A stretch of DNA of 64,000 bases from Burkholderia cepacia ATCC 25416 (GTDB taxonomy: Bacteria > Pseudomonadota > Gammaproteobacteria > Burkholderiales > Burkholderiaceae), in contig NZ_CP012982.1 of assembly GCF_001411495.1 (NCBI RefSeq), forward strand, positions 62,001 through 126,000, given 5' to 3'. Below are positions 45,231 through 55,070 of the stretch, one piece after another. A program made the translations under genes and the position numbers. The notes beneath the pieces are model-generated. The model made no database searches. It saw only the letters and a program-made list of their open reading frames with translations, and was not told the origin of the DNA. How positions within the stretch are numbered: position 1 is the first letter of the stretch; each line of letters starts with the position of its first letter.

Positions 45231-46798
45231 CCCGCACCCTTCGCCCGGTTCCCGATCCCGACCTGCCGCGCATCCTGCCGGTGATTCTCGCCGGCGGCTC
45301 CGGCACCCGGCTGTGGCCGCTGTCGCGCGAGCAGTATCCGAAGCAGTTGATCGAGCTGATTTCGAACGAATCGCCGCTGTCGGCGACAGCGCGCCGCCTG
45401 AACGGCATCGCGAACGCGTCGCTCGGCGACACGTTGCTGCTGGTCTGCGGCGAACAGCATCGCGTCATGAGTGCCGCACAGGTGGTCGGTCGCGCGGCGC
45501 CCGCCCGCATCCTGCTCGAACCGGCCGCGCGCAACACCGCGCCCGCGCTGACGCTCGCGGCACTCGACGCGAGCCAGCTCGCGGACGATCCCGTGCTCGC
45601 GGTGATGCCGGCCGATCACGTGATCACCGACGTCGGCGCGTTCCAGGACGCGATCGCGCGCGCGGCGCGCTACGCGCAGGAAGGGGCGATCGTCACGCTC
45701 GGCGTGCTGCCCCGACGCGCGGAGACGGGCTACGGCTACATCCAGGTCGGCGAGCCGCGCACGGGCCGCCACGGTGGCCAGGGCGGCTACGCGATCGGAC
45801 GCTTCGTCGAAAAACCCGATGCGACACTGGCCGAGCGCTACCTGCAATCCGGCGATTACTGGTGGAACAGCGGGATTTACGTGACGCGCGCATCGGTCTG
45901 GCTGAAGGCGATCGGCGCACTCGCACCGGACATCCATGCGGCCTGCGAAACCGCGTGGCGCGCGGGCATCCCCGAGGATCCGTTCTTCCGGATCGATGCG
46001 GCGGCCTTCGACACGTGCCCGTCGGACTCGATCGACTACGCGGTGATGGAACGGCTCGCGGAACGCGGCGAACTCGGCATCGAAGGCATCGTGGTGCCGC
46101 TCGCGGCCGGCTGGTCGGATGTCGGCACCTGGGATGCGATCTGGGAAATCATGCCGAAGGACGATCACGGCAACGTCGCGCGCGGCCCGATCGTGTTCGA
46201 GGACACGCAGGACAGCCTCGTGCGTTCGGAGGGCCGCCTGATCGCGTGCGTCGGGATGAAGGACGTCGTCGTGATCGAGACGCCCGATGCCGTGCTGGTC
46301 GCGAACAAGCACGACGTGCAGCGCGTGAAGAACATCGTCGAGCGCCTGAAGACCGACCGGCGCCCGCAGGCACGCGAGCACCGCAAGGTGCAGCGGCCGT
46401 GGGGGCACTACGATTCGATCGATCTCGGCCAGCGCTTCCAGGTGAAGCGGATCGTCGTCGAGCCCGGCAAGCGGCTGTCGCTTCAGATGCACTATCACCG
46501 CGCCGAGCACTGGATCGTCGTGCGCGGCACCGCGAAGGTGACGCGTGGCAGCGAGACGTTCCTGCTGTGCGAGAACGAGTCGACGTACATCGCGGTCGGC
46601 GAAGTGCATCGCCTCGAGAATCCCGGCCGGATTCCGCTCGAAATCATCGAAGTGCAATCGGGCGACTATCTCGGCGAGGACGATATCGTTCGGTTCGACG
46701 ATCAGTATGGGCGGGCGGTCGAGGCACGGGCGGCGCAATCGGTTCCGATTGCGTCACAGAAAACGCACGTGCCAACGGCCGCACCGGACGTCGCTTGA
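45227..46798 (+). CDS. manC: Mannose-1-phosphate guanylyltransferase/mannose-6-phosphate isomerase
   Basis: A 523-residue bifunctional enzyme making GDP-mannose for the exopolysaccharide. The N-terminal nucleotidyltransferase has VILAGGSGTRLWPLSREQYPK (residues about 18-38) and FVEKPD. The C-terminal type II phosphomannose isomerase cupin starts at RPWGHYDSID (about 390) and has KRLSLQMHYHRAEHW, with metal-binding His residues. Length is slightly above the usual 470-490 because of short extensions at both ends. ATG at 45227 overlaps the acetyltransferase stop. Homologous in function to BceA, CpsB and AlgA. Confidence 0.94.
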   Translation: MTRTLRPVPDPDLPRILPVILAGGSGTRLWPLSREQYPKQLIELISNESPLSATARRLNGIANASLGDTLLLVCGEQHRVMSAAQVVGRAAPARILLEPAARNTAPALTLAALDASQLADDPVLAVMPADHVITDVGAFQDAIARAARYAQEGAIVTLGVLPRRAETGYGYIQVGEPRTGRHGGQGGYAIGRFVEKPDATLAERYLQSGDYWWNSGIYVTRASVWLKAIGALAPDIHAACETAWRAGIPEDPFFRIDAAAFDTCPSDSIDYAVMERLAERGELGIEGIVVPLAAGWSDVGTWDAIWEIMPKDDHGNVARGPIVFEDTQDSLVRSEGRLIACVGMKDVVVIETPDAVLVANKHDVQRVKNIVERLKTDRRPQAREHRKVQRPWGHYDSIDLGQRFQVKRIVVEPGKRLSLQMHYHRAEHWIVVRGTAKVTRGSETFLLCENESTYIAVGEVHRLENPGRIPLEIIEVQSGDYLGEDDIVRFDDQYGRAVEARAAQSVPIASQKTHVPTAAPDVA

Positions 46799-47251
46799 CA
46801 AGCATGTGTCGACCACGCCACCACGTGCGTAGAAAACCGATGCGCGGCCACCCACGCTTCACTCGCCCAATGTAAGCCATCGCACCCAGCACGTCGTGCG
46901 TGCGTAGCACAATGCTTCAGACACGTGGCGTCACGCGTCCTCGAATGCGCGACCGTCGTTGCATGACGTGTATCGTCCGATCGCGTTCAACGGTGGAGAC
47001 GCGTTTCGCGCTCTCGCCATGTCGGCGCTTGATCGACCGGATCGAGCCCGCGGCAAAGTCGACATATCGCGCGCCTGAGCAAGGTAGAACGGATAAGGAT
47101 AGACCGGTTCGATTACATCCAGTCACTTAGTCATACATATCTTTTCGATGTATTCCATCAACCGAATTGAATGCCGTCGACGTGGCGGCCCGTCAGATAT
47201 TCGATTTTGCGGTCGACCGCGCAGTATCCGGTCGAACAGGCAGGCCAGAAG
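46799..47251. other. Intergenic region, 453 bp
   Basis: No supported gene. Composition drops toward the right, which probably holds the promoter of the glycosyltransferase genes. I see no clear sigma-54 site and no strong terminator after manC. Confidence 0.5.
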
Positions 47252-48400
47252 ATGACCACCCAAAGAATCGTTCATATTGTCGAAGCGTTTGGCGGGGGCG
47301 TGCTTTCGATGCTCGTCCATCTCGCCAATCACGCAGCGGCAACGGGCGTCGATGTGACCGTTTTGCATTCCATTCGTCCCGAAACGCCGGACGATTTCCA
47401 GGCGCTCTTCCGGCCCGACGTCAAACTCGTCCACGTCGGCATGGCTCGCGAAGTCAGTGTCAGGAACGATCTGATCGGTTTGCGCGTGCTGGTCCAATAC
47501 TTGCGCGAATGCCGTCCGACGGTGATCCATCTTCATTCGTCGAAGGCTGGTGTACTGGGGCGGGCCGCGGCAAGAATTGCCGCGCCTGCCGCAAAGGTGC
47601 TCTATTCCCCGCATGGTCTCTCGTTTTTGCGCTGCGATGTTTCCCGCGCGAAACAGTTCGCCTACCTGAGTTTCGAGCGAGCGGCAGCCCTCCTCGGCGG
47701 AACCATTGTCGCCTGCTCGGACAGCGAACTCAGAGAGATCAAGGGAAGAATTCGGGCGAAATCGGCGGTGCTGGTGGAGAACGGCGTCAACGTCGCCGAG
47801 ATTCCTTCGCGCCGTGCGCGTGACGATCGCAAGATTGCGATCGGAATGAGCGGTCGCGCGTCGTTCCAGAAAAATCATCAAGCCTTCGTGCAACTGGCAT
47901 CCGAACTGCACGCCCCCGACGTCGAGTTTCTCTGGATTGGCGGTGACGCAGCCGAAATTCCGGATCCCCGTGACAGTCGGGCAATCGTCTGCAGCGGCTG
48001 GGTGACGCGTTCGCGCGCACTCGAGCTGACGTCCGGGCTGGACATCTACGTCCAGACCTCCCGATGGGAAGGCATGCCGGTGGCGCTGATCGAGGCCCAG
48101 GTGGCCGGCCTGCCCGCCGTGGTGACGGACGTCGTCGGCAACCGCGACGTGGTCATTCACGGCGTAACCGGATACGTCGCGTCAAGTGTCGACGAGATGG
48201 TGCGGTATGTCGCGCTGCTCCGCGACGACCGGCAGCTCCGGGAACAAATGGGGGAATCGGCCCGAAAGTTCGCGCTCCATCGGTTCTCGATGCAGTCCAT
48301 CTTCAGGCAGTGGCATTCCCTCTACGGATTGAATGTGCACCCGCGTCGCGCCGACGCCCGGTATTTCGAGCATGCCGCGCCGGAGCACGTCAAGGCCTGA
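47252..48400 (+). CDS. GT4-family glycosyltransferase
   Basis: A 382-residue GT-B glycosyltransferase, cytosolic or peripheral, adding one sugar to the lipid-linked repeat unit. The N-terminal domain starts MTTQRIVHIVEAFGGGVLSML with the glycine loop of the acceptor side. The C-terminal donor domain has GMSGRASFQKNHQ and the EX7E-type stretch WEGMPVALIEAQVAGLPAVV. The ATG at 47252 is chosen because upstream codons do not resemble family N-termini. GC is lower than in the flanks, common for polysaccharide genes. Donor and acceptor unknown. Confidence 0.9.
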   Translation: MTTQRIVHIVEAFGGGVLSMLVHLANHAAATGVDVTVLHSIRPETPDDFQALFRPDVKLVHVGMAREVSVRNDLIGLRVLVQYLRECRPTVIHLHSSKAGVLGRAAARIAAPAAKVLYSPHGLSFLRCDVSRAKQFAYLSFERAAALLGGTIVACSDSELREIKGRIRAKSAVLVENGVNVAEIPSRRARDDRKIAIGMSGRASFQKNHQAFVQLASELHAPDVEFLWIGGDAAEIPDPRDSRAIVCSGWVTRSRALELTSGLDIYVQTSRWEGMPVALIEAQVAGLPAVVTDVVGNRDVVIHGVTGYVASSVDEMVRYVALLRDDRQLREQMGESARKFALHRFSMQSIFRQWHSLYGLNVHPRRADARYFEHAAPEHVKA

Positions 48401-48574
48401 CGGTTTGCAGACATCGGGAAACGTGCGCGTCGGCCCCGACAGCAATGCACTCGCCATATTGCCCGCTCGGCCTTCAGCAATCGAACCGATGCGCCCCATG
48501 AACGCGATACCGGCGCCGCTGTTCAGCATGATGCGCACGCGCCCCGGCTGCGCCTCGATTTCACCGGATTTGAC

Positions 48575-49654
48575 ATGAGCAACCCCAAAGAACCCAGGAA
48601 ACTCGTCTACAATGGCCGTTTCGCCACTCAGAAAACGACAGGAGTACAACGCGTCGCGCGCGAGTTGATCGCTGCACTTGCCCGGACGCGGCCGCAAGAC
48701 TCCGTCACGCTCCTGGTTCCCCCACATACCGACGCTGTGGTGAGCGGCACGAAGACGGTCAAGGTCGGTTTCGCCAAGGGCGTGATCTGGGAACAACTGG
48801 TCCTTCCGCTTTTTGCACGCCGCGACCGCATCGTCAACCTGAGCAATTCCGGTTCCATTTTCCGTGGCAACCAGATCATCTATATGCACGATGCCGCGGT
48901 GTTCGACACCCCCGCGCACTTCTCCCGCCCATTCCGGGCGTGGTATCGGATCATGTTCTGGATTTTGGCGCGCACTTCCGTTTGCGTGTTGACCAACTCC
49001 AGCTTCTCGCGCGATCGCCTGGCCCACCACTGTGGCGTTTCAACCGACAAAATCAGCGTCGTGCCACTGGGGGCAGACCATCTCGACGCACTGAAACCCG
49101 ACCCGAGCGTATTGAAGGAGCATGCGCTCACGCCGGGCCGGTTCGTGTTGGCGGTCAGCAGCATGAACCCCACCAAGAACTTCCGCCGGCTGATCGAGGC
49201 GTTTCGTCAAATCGACGACCCATCGGTGGATCTCGTCATCGTCGGCATGCGCAATGCCGCCGTGTTCGGCACGCAGGACGATATTTCCGCGCCTGAACCG
49301 AACATCAAGTACGCCGGGTATATTAGCGACGAAAAGCTGAAGGCGCTGTATCAGCATGCGGCCTGCTTCCTTTATCCGTCGATCTACGAGGGGTTCGGCA
49401 TACCGCCTCTCGAGGCGATGCGATACGGTTGCCCGACCCTGGTGGGACGATCGGCGGCATTGCCGGAAGTCTGCGCCGATGCTGCACTCTATTGCGACCC
49501 CTACTCGTCGAACGACATCGCGGAAAAACTGCGCAATCTGCTCGACTCCGCCGAACTCCGGGAGGATCTGAAACACCGGGGATCCGTTCACGCCAAGCAA
49601 TACAGCTGGAGCAAGAGCGCCGAAATCATGACCCGAATATTCGACGGGCTTTAA
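48575..49654 (+). CDS. GT4-family glycosyltransferase
   Basis: A 359-residue retaining glycosyltransferase of the mannosyltransferase-like GT4 group. It has KLVYNGRFATQKTTGVQRVARELI at the N-terminus, FVLAVSSMNPTKNFRRLIEAF starting the donor domain, and the EX7E motif SIYEGFGIPPLEAMRYG. Given the adjacent manC, a GDP-mannose donor is plausible but unproven. It lies 174 bp after the other glycosyltransferase on the same strand, and converges with the Wzc-like gene. Confidence 0.9.
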   Translation: MSNPKEPRKLVYNGRFATQKTTGVQRVARELIAALARTRPQDSVTLLVPPHTDAVVSGTKTVKVGFAKGVIWEQLVLPLFARRDRIVNLSNSGSIFRGNQIIYMHDAAVFDTPAHFSRPFRAWYRIMFWILARTSVCVLTNSSFSRDRLAHHCGVSTDKISVVPLGADHLDALKPDPSVLKEHALTPGRFVLAVSSMNPTKNFRRLIEAFRQIDDPSVDLVIVGMRNAAVFGTQDDISAPEPNIKYAGYISDEKLKALYQHAACFLYPSIYEGFGIPPLEAMRYGCPTLVGRSAALPEVCADAALYCDPYSSNDIAEKLRNLLDSAELREDLKHRGSVHAKQYSWSKSAEIMTRIFDGL

Positions 49655-49916
49655 GGCAGTCGACGCGCATCGTCGAGCGCACGCGAACGGCCTGTCGCCG
49701 GCGCGAGTCGAGCCCGATCAAATCCGTGCCGCTTCGACGTTCATGGCGAATGGGTGGCCGCCACAAGCCCGCAAGCGCTCGTCCACGTCTACCACCGCCC
49801 CTGCGATGCAGTTATCGATCGTGGTAAACCGCATCAGCCGTACGGCGTTGCAACGCGAGCCTTCCCCCGCTACACCGGTGCCGCAACAATAATCCGCGAC
49901 ACCGGGCTTCCCGACA

Positions 49917-52166
49917 TTACACACGCTGGCGCTCGGTCGGGCGAACCGGAAAACCACGCGTCCGCACGCGTTCGACGACCGGCCGAGGCGATCCCTTGTA
50001 TGTATTGAACACGTACCCCGTGATGTCGCCACCGATGCTTCGCAACCTCGACAACGCGGTCTCGACGTCGGCTGCGCGTGTCATGCCGCTGCGCGACACA
50101 AGGACGTGCGCGTCGCACTTCACGCCGACGATGCCGAGCGCATCGTTGTTCGGCAGCAGCGGCGGCCCGTCGATGACGACGAAGTCGTATTGCTCGCGCA
50201 TCGCCAGGATGAGTGTCATGAAGCCGGATCCTTCCAGCAACTCGCCGGGTGACGTCTTGACCGGAGCACCCGCCGGCATGATCGACAGGTGGCTGCCCGC
50301 GACGGGCAGCGTCACAGTATCGGGCGACACCGAGCCGTCGAGCACCTGCGCGAGGCCCGGCCCCCCGGCCATCGACGAAACACGCAAGTCGGCGTTGATC
50401 AGCAGCACGCTGGCGTTCGTTCCCGCCAACAGATACGCCAGATTCGACGACACGAAACTGCAGCCGACGCCCGCCGTCACCCCCGTGAGCAGCAGGACCT
50501 TGCCACGCTCGCTGTCATCGCCATGCGCCGCGAGCGCGGCCTTCAGGCTCGCTCGCAATGCACGCACGGATTCGATACCCGCATCGTCGGGATGTGCCGC
50601 GGCCAACGGCAACGCGGTCGGGCGCGACCCGCCGGGCAGCGCTGCCAACGCCGGCGACGACGCCACGATCGCGAGACAGGGGCTATCGGTCAACTTGGCC
50701 AGCGCGGCCGGTGAATGCAGTTCACGCCGGTACAGCGACAGCAGATGCACGCTCGTCAGTGCAAAGAACACCCCAGCCAACAGTGCGCCAAGCACGACTA
50801 TGCCCCGCTTGGGCCAGACCGGCCGGAACGGCGCAACCGCCCAGTCGACGGCCGTCACGCCCGGCGACGCGCTGGAAATGGTGAGCTCGAGCTGCTGCGC
50901 GTTGGTCAGCACACTCGTGTAGAGCTGCGTCGCAATCGTCACCTGGCGTGACAACCGCACGAATTCGCGCTGCGTCGTGGGCAATCTGGCCGCCGTTGCG
51001 CTCGTGTCACGGATCTCGCGCTTCACCTGGTCAAGCTGCGATTGCACGGTCTGGTACTGGAAGCTCTTTGGCAGAAAGCGCTGTCTGACGTCGTCCAGCG
51101 AGATCTGTAACGCGGTCTGGTGTTCTGCTAGCGTGTTGAGGCGGGTGATCAGCGCGGCGCCTTGCTGATCGACGTCGATCGCACCATTTTGCGTCCGGTA
51201 CCGGTTCAGATCGTCCTCGGCCTTCTGCAAGTCCTGCTTCAGGACCGGCAGCCGCTGGCGCAGCGAGTCGAGATTGCGTCGTGCACGATCGGTTCGAAAC
51301 GCGAGATCACGCTGCAGATACTGCTGCACGATCGCGTTGACCATGTTCGTCGCTTCCCGCGCGCTATCCGCCTGGTAGCTGAGCCGAATCATCGAAGGCG
51401 ACTCCAGGGTCGAGTCGCGGTTCGGCACGACCGTCTTCAGATGCTTCGATACGTTTTCGTATACGAGCGGCTCCGGCTGCTTGCGCACCGTGAATGCGAT
51501 ACCCGGGCGCGCGCGCAGCACATCGACGCGCAACCGGCCGGCCGTACTTTCGCCGGGCAGCCGGAACGGCACCGTTTCACCGACCTTGCCGTGCGCGAGC
51601 GTACGGCTGTCGTCGTCCTGGAGCGTCCAGGTGTTCGCGTCGTCCGCGACGATCCTGAATCGATCGCCAAGCGCATTCGCCGGAATCGAGAATTCACCGA
51701 TGTCGAGCCGCTCGCCGCCCCACGCGTAACCGGTCAGCCCGAGCGGTGCCGGCGCGAGCGCGTCGTCCGCATCGAAGCGCGACGCAACGAATGAGCCGAT
51801 CACCGGAAACCGGCTTGCGTTGCGGATATCCAGATCGGCACCGGTCGCATCGATCGCGCTGTCGATGACTGCGCGCGAAATCAGCATCTCGCTTTCGTCT
51901 GAGGCAGACGGCGATGCTGCGATCGTTCCGGAGACGTCCGAGAGCGAACTGATCGACGAACCGGGTTTGGTCTGGACGCGCAGCAGTGCTTCGGCGCGAT
52001 ACTGCGGCGTGGCCAGTAGCGCGTATAGCACGCCCGCGACGAACGTGACGCCGATCGTTGCGAAGAACAGGCGGCGGTGCCGCATGACGGCTTGCCAAAG
52101 CTGCGTCATCCCGGATTCGTCCGGTGCCCGCTGCGGGGCCTGGATGTTTCGTGCGTTGGATATCAT
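49917..52166 (-). CDS. Wzc-like polysaccharide co-polymerase with degenerate tyrosine-kinase domain
   Basis: A 749-residue inner-membrane chain-length/export protein. It has an N-terminal Wzz domain (first helix about 30-50, later periplasmic coiled coil), the second helix near 455-475 and a BY-kinase-like cytosolic domain. In this domain the Walker A reads GVTAGVGCSF, with Cys569 in place of the catalytic Lys. Walker A' reads LLINADLR, with Asn591 for Asp. Walker B VVIDGPP is kept. The C-terminus has no tyrosine cluster. It probably keeps the scaffold role with Wza but lacks normal autokinase activity. The codons for both substitutions are clear in the DNA. Confidence 0.9.
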   Translation of the reverse strand: MISNARNIQAPQRAPDESGMTQLWQAVMRHRRLFFATIGVTFVAGVLYALLATPQYRAEALLRVQTKPGSSISSLSDVSGTIAASPSASDESEMLISRAVIDSAIDATGADLDIRNASRFPVIGSFVASRFDADDALAPAPLGLTGYAWGGERLDIGEFSIPANALGDRFRIVADDANTWTLQDDDSRTLAHGKVGETVPFRLPGESTAGRLRVDVLRARPGIAFTVRKQPEPLVYENVSKHLKTVVPNRDSTLESPSMIRLSYQADSAREATNMVNAIVQQYLQRDLAFRTDRARRNLDSLRQRLPVLKQDLQKAEDDLNRYRTQNGAIDVDQQGAALITRLNTLAEHQTALQISLDDVRQRFLPKSFQYQTVQSQLDQVKREIRDTSATAARLPTTQREFVRLSRQVTIATQLYTSVLTNAQQLELTISSASPGVTAVDWAVAPFRPVWPKRGIVVLGALLAGVFFALTSVHLLSLYRRELHSPAALAKLTDSPCLAIVASSPALAALPGGSRPTALPLAAAHPDDAGIESVRALRASLKAALAAHGDDSERGKVLLLTGVTAGVGCSFVSSNLAYLLAGTNASVLLINADLRVSSMAGGPGLAQVLDGSVSPDTVTLPVAGSHLSIMPAGAPVKTSPGELLEGSGFMTLILAMREQYDFVVIDGPPLLPNNDALGIVGVKCDAHVLVSRSGMTRAADVETALSRLRSIGGDITGYVFNTYKGSPRPVVERVRTRGFPVRPTERQRV

Positions 52167-52211
52167 GTTTGTTTTCTGAATGAGGCGACCGTTTTCGATC
52201 CTGCTTGCCGG

Positions 52212-53564
52212 CTATCGGCCAGTCGCCGAGACGATGAACACCGGGCCCTGCTCTTCGCGTAGTGTCAGCCGACGCCCAGTGATGTCGAGCGACGCTCCAT
52301 AAAGGTCGGATGCGAACGTACCGGCAACGGGCAACTGCGACAGGTCGACGTCGACCGCTTTGTCGTTTCCATAGCACCAGACCACGTATTTCACGACGCC
52401 TTCGGCACGCAACTGCAGGACGGCGAAGCGGCGGACCGGATCGAGAAACAGTCGTGCGGCGCGGGCGTTCGCGGTAAACGAGAACAGATGGCGAACCGCG
52501 ACGTACGCCGGCAGCGGTGTGTTGTCGGCGTCCAGCAAGCCGAAGTTGTGCTCCATGTTCTTCGGGTCGCGGCCATCGTTGCGCATGTCGTAGTAGGCGG
52601 TGAGCCCGATCTGCGCGATCCAGTCGACCAGCAGGCGCCGCACCGCGTAGCGCGCCTGGCGTTCACGCGCGACTGGATCGTGACCGTCACGCGTGTGCGA
52701 CACGTACTTGTATGCATAGGTCGGATACGACCACTCAGTGGCCCAGATCGCGGGAACCGTGCGATAGGTGGCGAGATCGCGCGCTAGCGCGGCATAGTCG
52801 CCCAGCGCAGTCTCCGGCGCATTCTGCCGATACGGATGCACGCTGACCGCGTCGGGTGCGGGCTGCGACGCGCTGCCGATATCGCCGACTGCACGGATGA
52901 AGGTCACGTCCACCTGCTGAACGCCCCCAGTCGCAACGACTGCATCCGGATTCGAGGCCTTGACCGCCCGGACGGTCGCTTCCAGCAGGTTCCGGTACGC
53001 GGCCGGCGAAGGCGGCGCGAGCCAGTAGTCCTTGTGATCCTGCTCATTCCAGACTTCGAAGCGTACGGGCTGATCGCGATAGTGCCTCGCGGCCTGGGTC
53101 GCATACTCGGCGAATGCGTCGATCTGTGCGGACGACGTCGGCGGCTGCTTGGGCGCGTATCGTGGATGCCCGTAGCCGAGGATGAACAGCGCCCCCAACC
53201 GGCGCGCGCGCAGGTTGGCGACGAGTGCATCGTAGCGCGAGAAATCCCAGCCTCTCGGCGTTTCCACCGAATCCCAGAACAGGTCGGTACGGACGAACGA
53301 GAATCCGGCGTCTCGTACCGCGTCGAGCAGCGCCGGATCGTCGATCTGGTGAATCGCTACCCCCGAATTCGCGCGCGTGTCGAAAAAGCGCGGGAGGGCG
53401 ACGAACGGCAGCGCCGTCATTTGTGTCGCGTTCGGCAGGACGACAGCCGGTTCGTCCGAGCCCGCGGAATTCGACGCCGTCGATATGACGACGACCCAGA
53501 GCAGCGCGCTTGCGAACCACCTCGCCCAGCGCCTCGCGCGTGCGGAATGAACAGCCGTGCTCAT
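52212..53564 (-). CDS. Clan GH-A glycosidase, PslG-like
   Basis: A 450-residue TIM-barrel glycosidase with an N-terminal membrane anchor or signal peptide (ARWFASALLWVVVISTASNSAG). The proposed acid/base is Glu in FEVWNEQDHKDYW and the nucleophile Glu in IWATEWSYPTY, the clan-A spacing seen in GH39/GH5-type enzymes. VAIHQIDDPALLDAVRDAGFSFVRTDLFW is the typical barrel entry. PslG of Pseudomonas, of similar design, trims the Psl polysaccharide in the periplasm. The ATG overlaps the Wzy stop (ATGA), so hydrolase and polymerase are made together. Longer upstream frames are rejected. Confidence 0.87.
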   Translation of the reverse strand: MSTAVHSARARRWARWFASALLWVVVISTASNSAGSDEPAVVLPNATQMTALPFVALPRFFDTRANSGVAIHQIDDPALLDAVRDAGFSFVRTDLFWDSVETPRGWDFSRYDALVANLRARRLGALFILGYGHPRYAPKQPPTSSAQIDAFAEYATQAARHYRDQPVRFEVWNEQDHKDYWLAPPSPAAYRNLLEATVRAVKASNPDAVVATGGVQQVDVTFIRAVGDIGSASQPAPDAVSVHPYRQNAPETALGDYAALARDLATYRTVPAIWATEWSYPTYAYKYVSHTRDGHDPVARERQARYAVRRLLVDWIAQIGLTAYYDMRNDGRDPKNMEHNFGLLDADNTPLPAYVAVRHLFSFTANARAARLFLDPVRRFAVLQLRAEGVVKYVVWCYGNDKAVDVDLSQLPVAGTFASDLYGASLDITGRRLTLREEQGPVFIVSATGR

Positions 53565-54817
53565 TGAATGCCCGCCCAGTTCACCGCACGCTCCGGCGCG
53601 TCGCGACCGGTTAGACACTCGCGGCCGGCATGCATGGTCAGCGTGCGAATCGCGAGGCCCGTGAAAAGCAGACAGCCAAGCGCTTCGAAGATGTCGGTCG
53701 TCACGCCGCTCAACAACACGAAGAGCAGCATCAGCCATGCACGCGGGTCGTCGGCACGACTTGCAAGCACGCGCTGTACGAATACGAGCATGACGAGCAT
53801 GGCCCCCACCACACCGAAATTCGCGACGACATAGAGCGCCGCATTATCGGAGTAGCCGGTATTGAAGCCGAAATCGGCCGTATAGTACGCCGTCGCGGAA
53901 CCGAAGCCACCGGGCCCGACACCGAACCAGAGCAGGTTTGCGTTCGCCATACCGTCGAGCAGCTTTGGCCAGGTGTTCAACAACCGGTCCTGCATCGAAG
54001 CGAGCGATCCCGTATCGGGGACTCCAACGTTGGTCGTCGCAGCGATCACCCATCCCGCGACAGGCAATACGATCACCAGTACCGTCAGGACGATACAGGC
54101 GCGCCTCAGGCCTGTCGTTTTCAGCGTGGCGAAACAGAGCAACACGAGCGAGAGTGCAATGAGTGTCGTCTTGTTGGTCGTGGCCCAGATGGCGGCGGCC
54201 GACATGACGAGCAGCACCACGGTCGCCATCGCATGGCGCAGGCGCGGGACGAGCCACGCGGTCAGCAGGCCGATCACGAGGCCGGTCGTCGCGCTGCTTC
54301 GACCGAACCCGGGCAAGCGTGGAACGGTACCGACGTAATTGGACGAAGCAAGCTGCACATTGACGCCGTCGACGTCGATGCTCCCGCCCACCCACGGCAG
54401 GTGCACCAACCCGTTGAGCATGACGCCGGCGCAGCATGCCGTCGTCAACACGATGAACGCGAACCGGATCGGGTTCGACTCGAGCATGTCAAGCGCGCCG
54501 GGCGGCATGAGAAGCACGAACAGCAACGGCGCGACCGTCCAGACCCAGAAACACGCGGCCACGAGACTGACGCCGTTCGCGAGCGAAACGCACAGTTGCA
54601 CGGCCAGGTAACTTCCGACGAGCAGCGTATCGATACGCGGTCGAATCACGAGGCCAAGCACGATGCAGCCGACCATCATCGCCTTGGGCAGATAGCCAAG
54701 CATCGAAATGCCAGCGAGCGACGTGTAGTAGCGAATCGCGCCGGAAAAGACCTCGCTCGCGATCGCGATCATGAATGTGGCGGCCCAGAGCCGGTTAATC
54801 GATCGGTTTCCGTTCAT
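53561..54817 (-). CDS. wzy: O-antigen/exopolysaccharide polymerase (Wzy-like)
   Basis: A 418-residue polytopic inner-membrane protein with about ten helices and a large periplasmic loop near residues 270-320 (SMQDRLLNTWPKLLDG and GVGPGGFGSATAYY). The loop glycine-rich GVGPGGFG and the following NAALYVVANFG are typical of Wzy_C/O-antigen ligase-type polymerases. It would join repeat units in the periplasm. Sequence conservation in Wzy is low, so the call rests on topology and context. The ATG at 54817 starts MNGNRSINRL; upstream frame is not membrane-protein-like. Confidence 0.85.
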   Translation of the reverse strand: MNGNRSINRLWAATFMIAIASEVFSGAIRYYTSLAGISMLGYLPKAMMVGCIVLGLVIRPRIDTLLVGSYLAVQLCVSLANGVSLVAACFWVWTVAPLLFVLLMPPGALDMLESNPIRFAFIVLTTACCAGVMLNGLVHLPWVGGSIDVDGVNVQLASSNYVGTVPRLPGFGRSSATTGLVIGLLTAWLVPRLRHAMATVVLLVMSAAAIWATTNKTTLIALSLVLLCFATLKTTGLRRACIVLTVLVIVLPVAGWVIAATTNVGVPDTGSLASMQDRLLNTWPKLLDGMANANLLWFGVGPGGFGSATAYYTADFGFNTGYSDNAALYVVANFGVVGAMLVMLVFVQRVLASRADDPRAWLMLLFVLLSGVTTDIFEALGCLLFTGLAIRTLTMHAGRECLTGRDAPERAVNWAGIQ

Positions 54818-55070
54818 GATGCTGGATACACCTGTTTTCGAGCGGAGCGACGCGAAGGCGTGGCGCGCGACGTGGTTCGCGCAATCCGCCCCGTGCGAAT
54901 CGCGCCGATCAGGCGCAGCGAAGCGTCGCCGGCCTGCGCTCACGTCAGGCCAGTATAGGCGGGCGCAATCCGACGAAACGTTCGACACCTCACACTTTCC
55001 GTACCTGCGGCATGGCCGGTTCTCGCCACGGCCCTGCCCCCTGCGTCGTGTGTTCATGGCGCGAATCGCG

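Noticed and set aside
47123..48160. 345-residue minus-strand frame opposite the first GT4 gene
   Set aside because: It is fully covered by a clear glycosyltransferase on the other strand and shows no family pattern.
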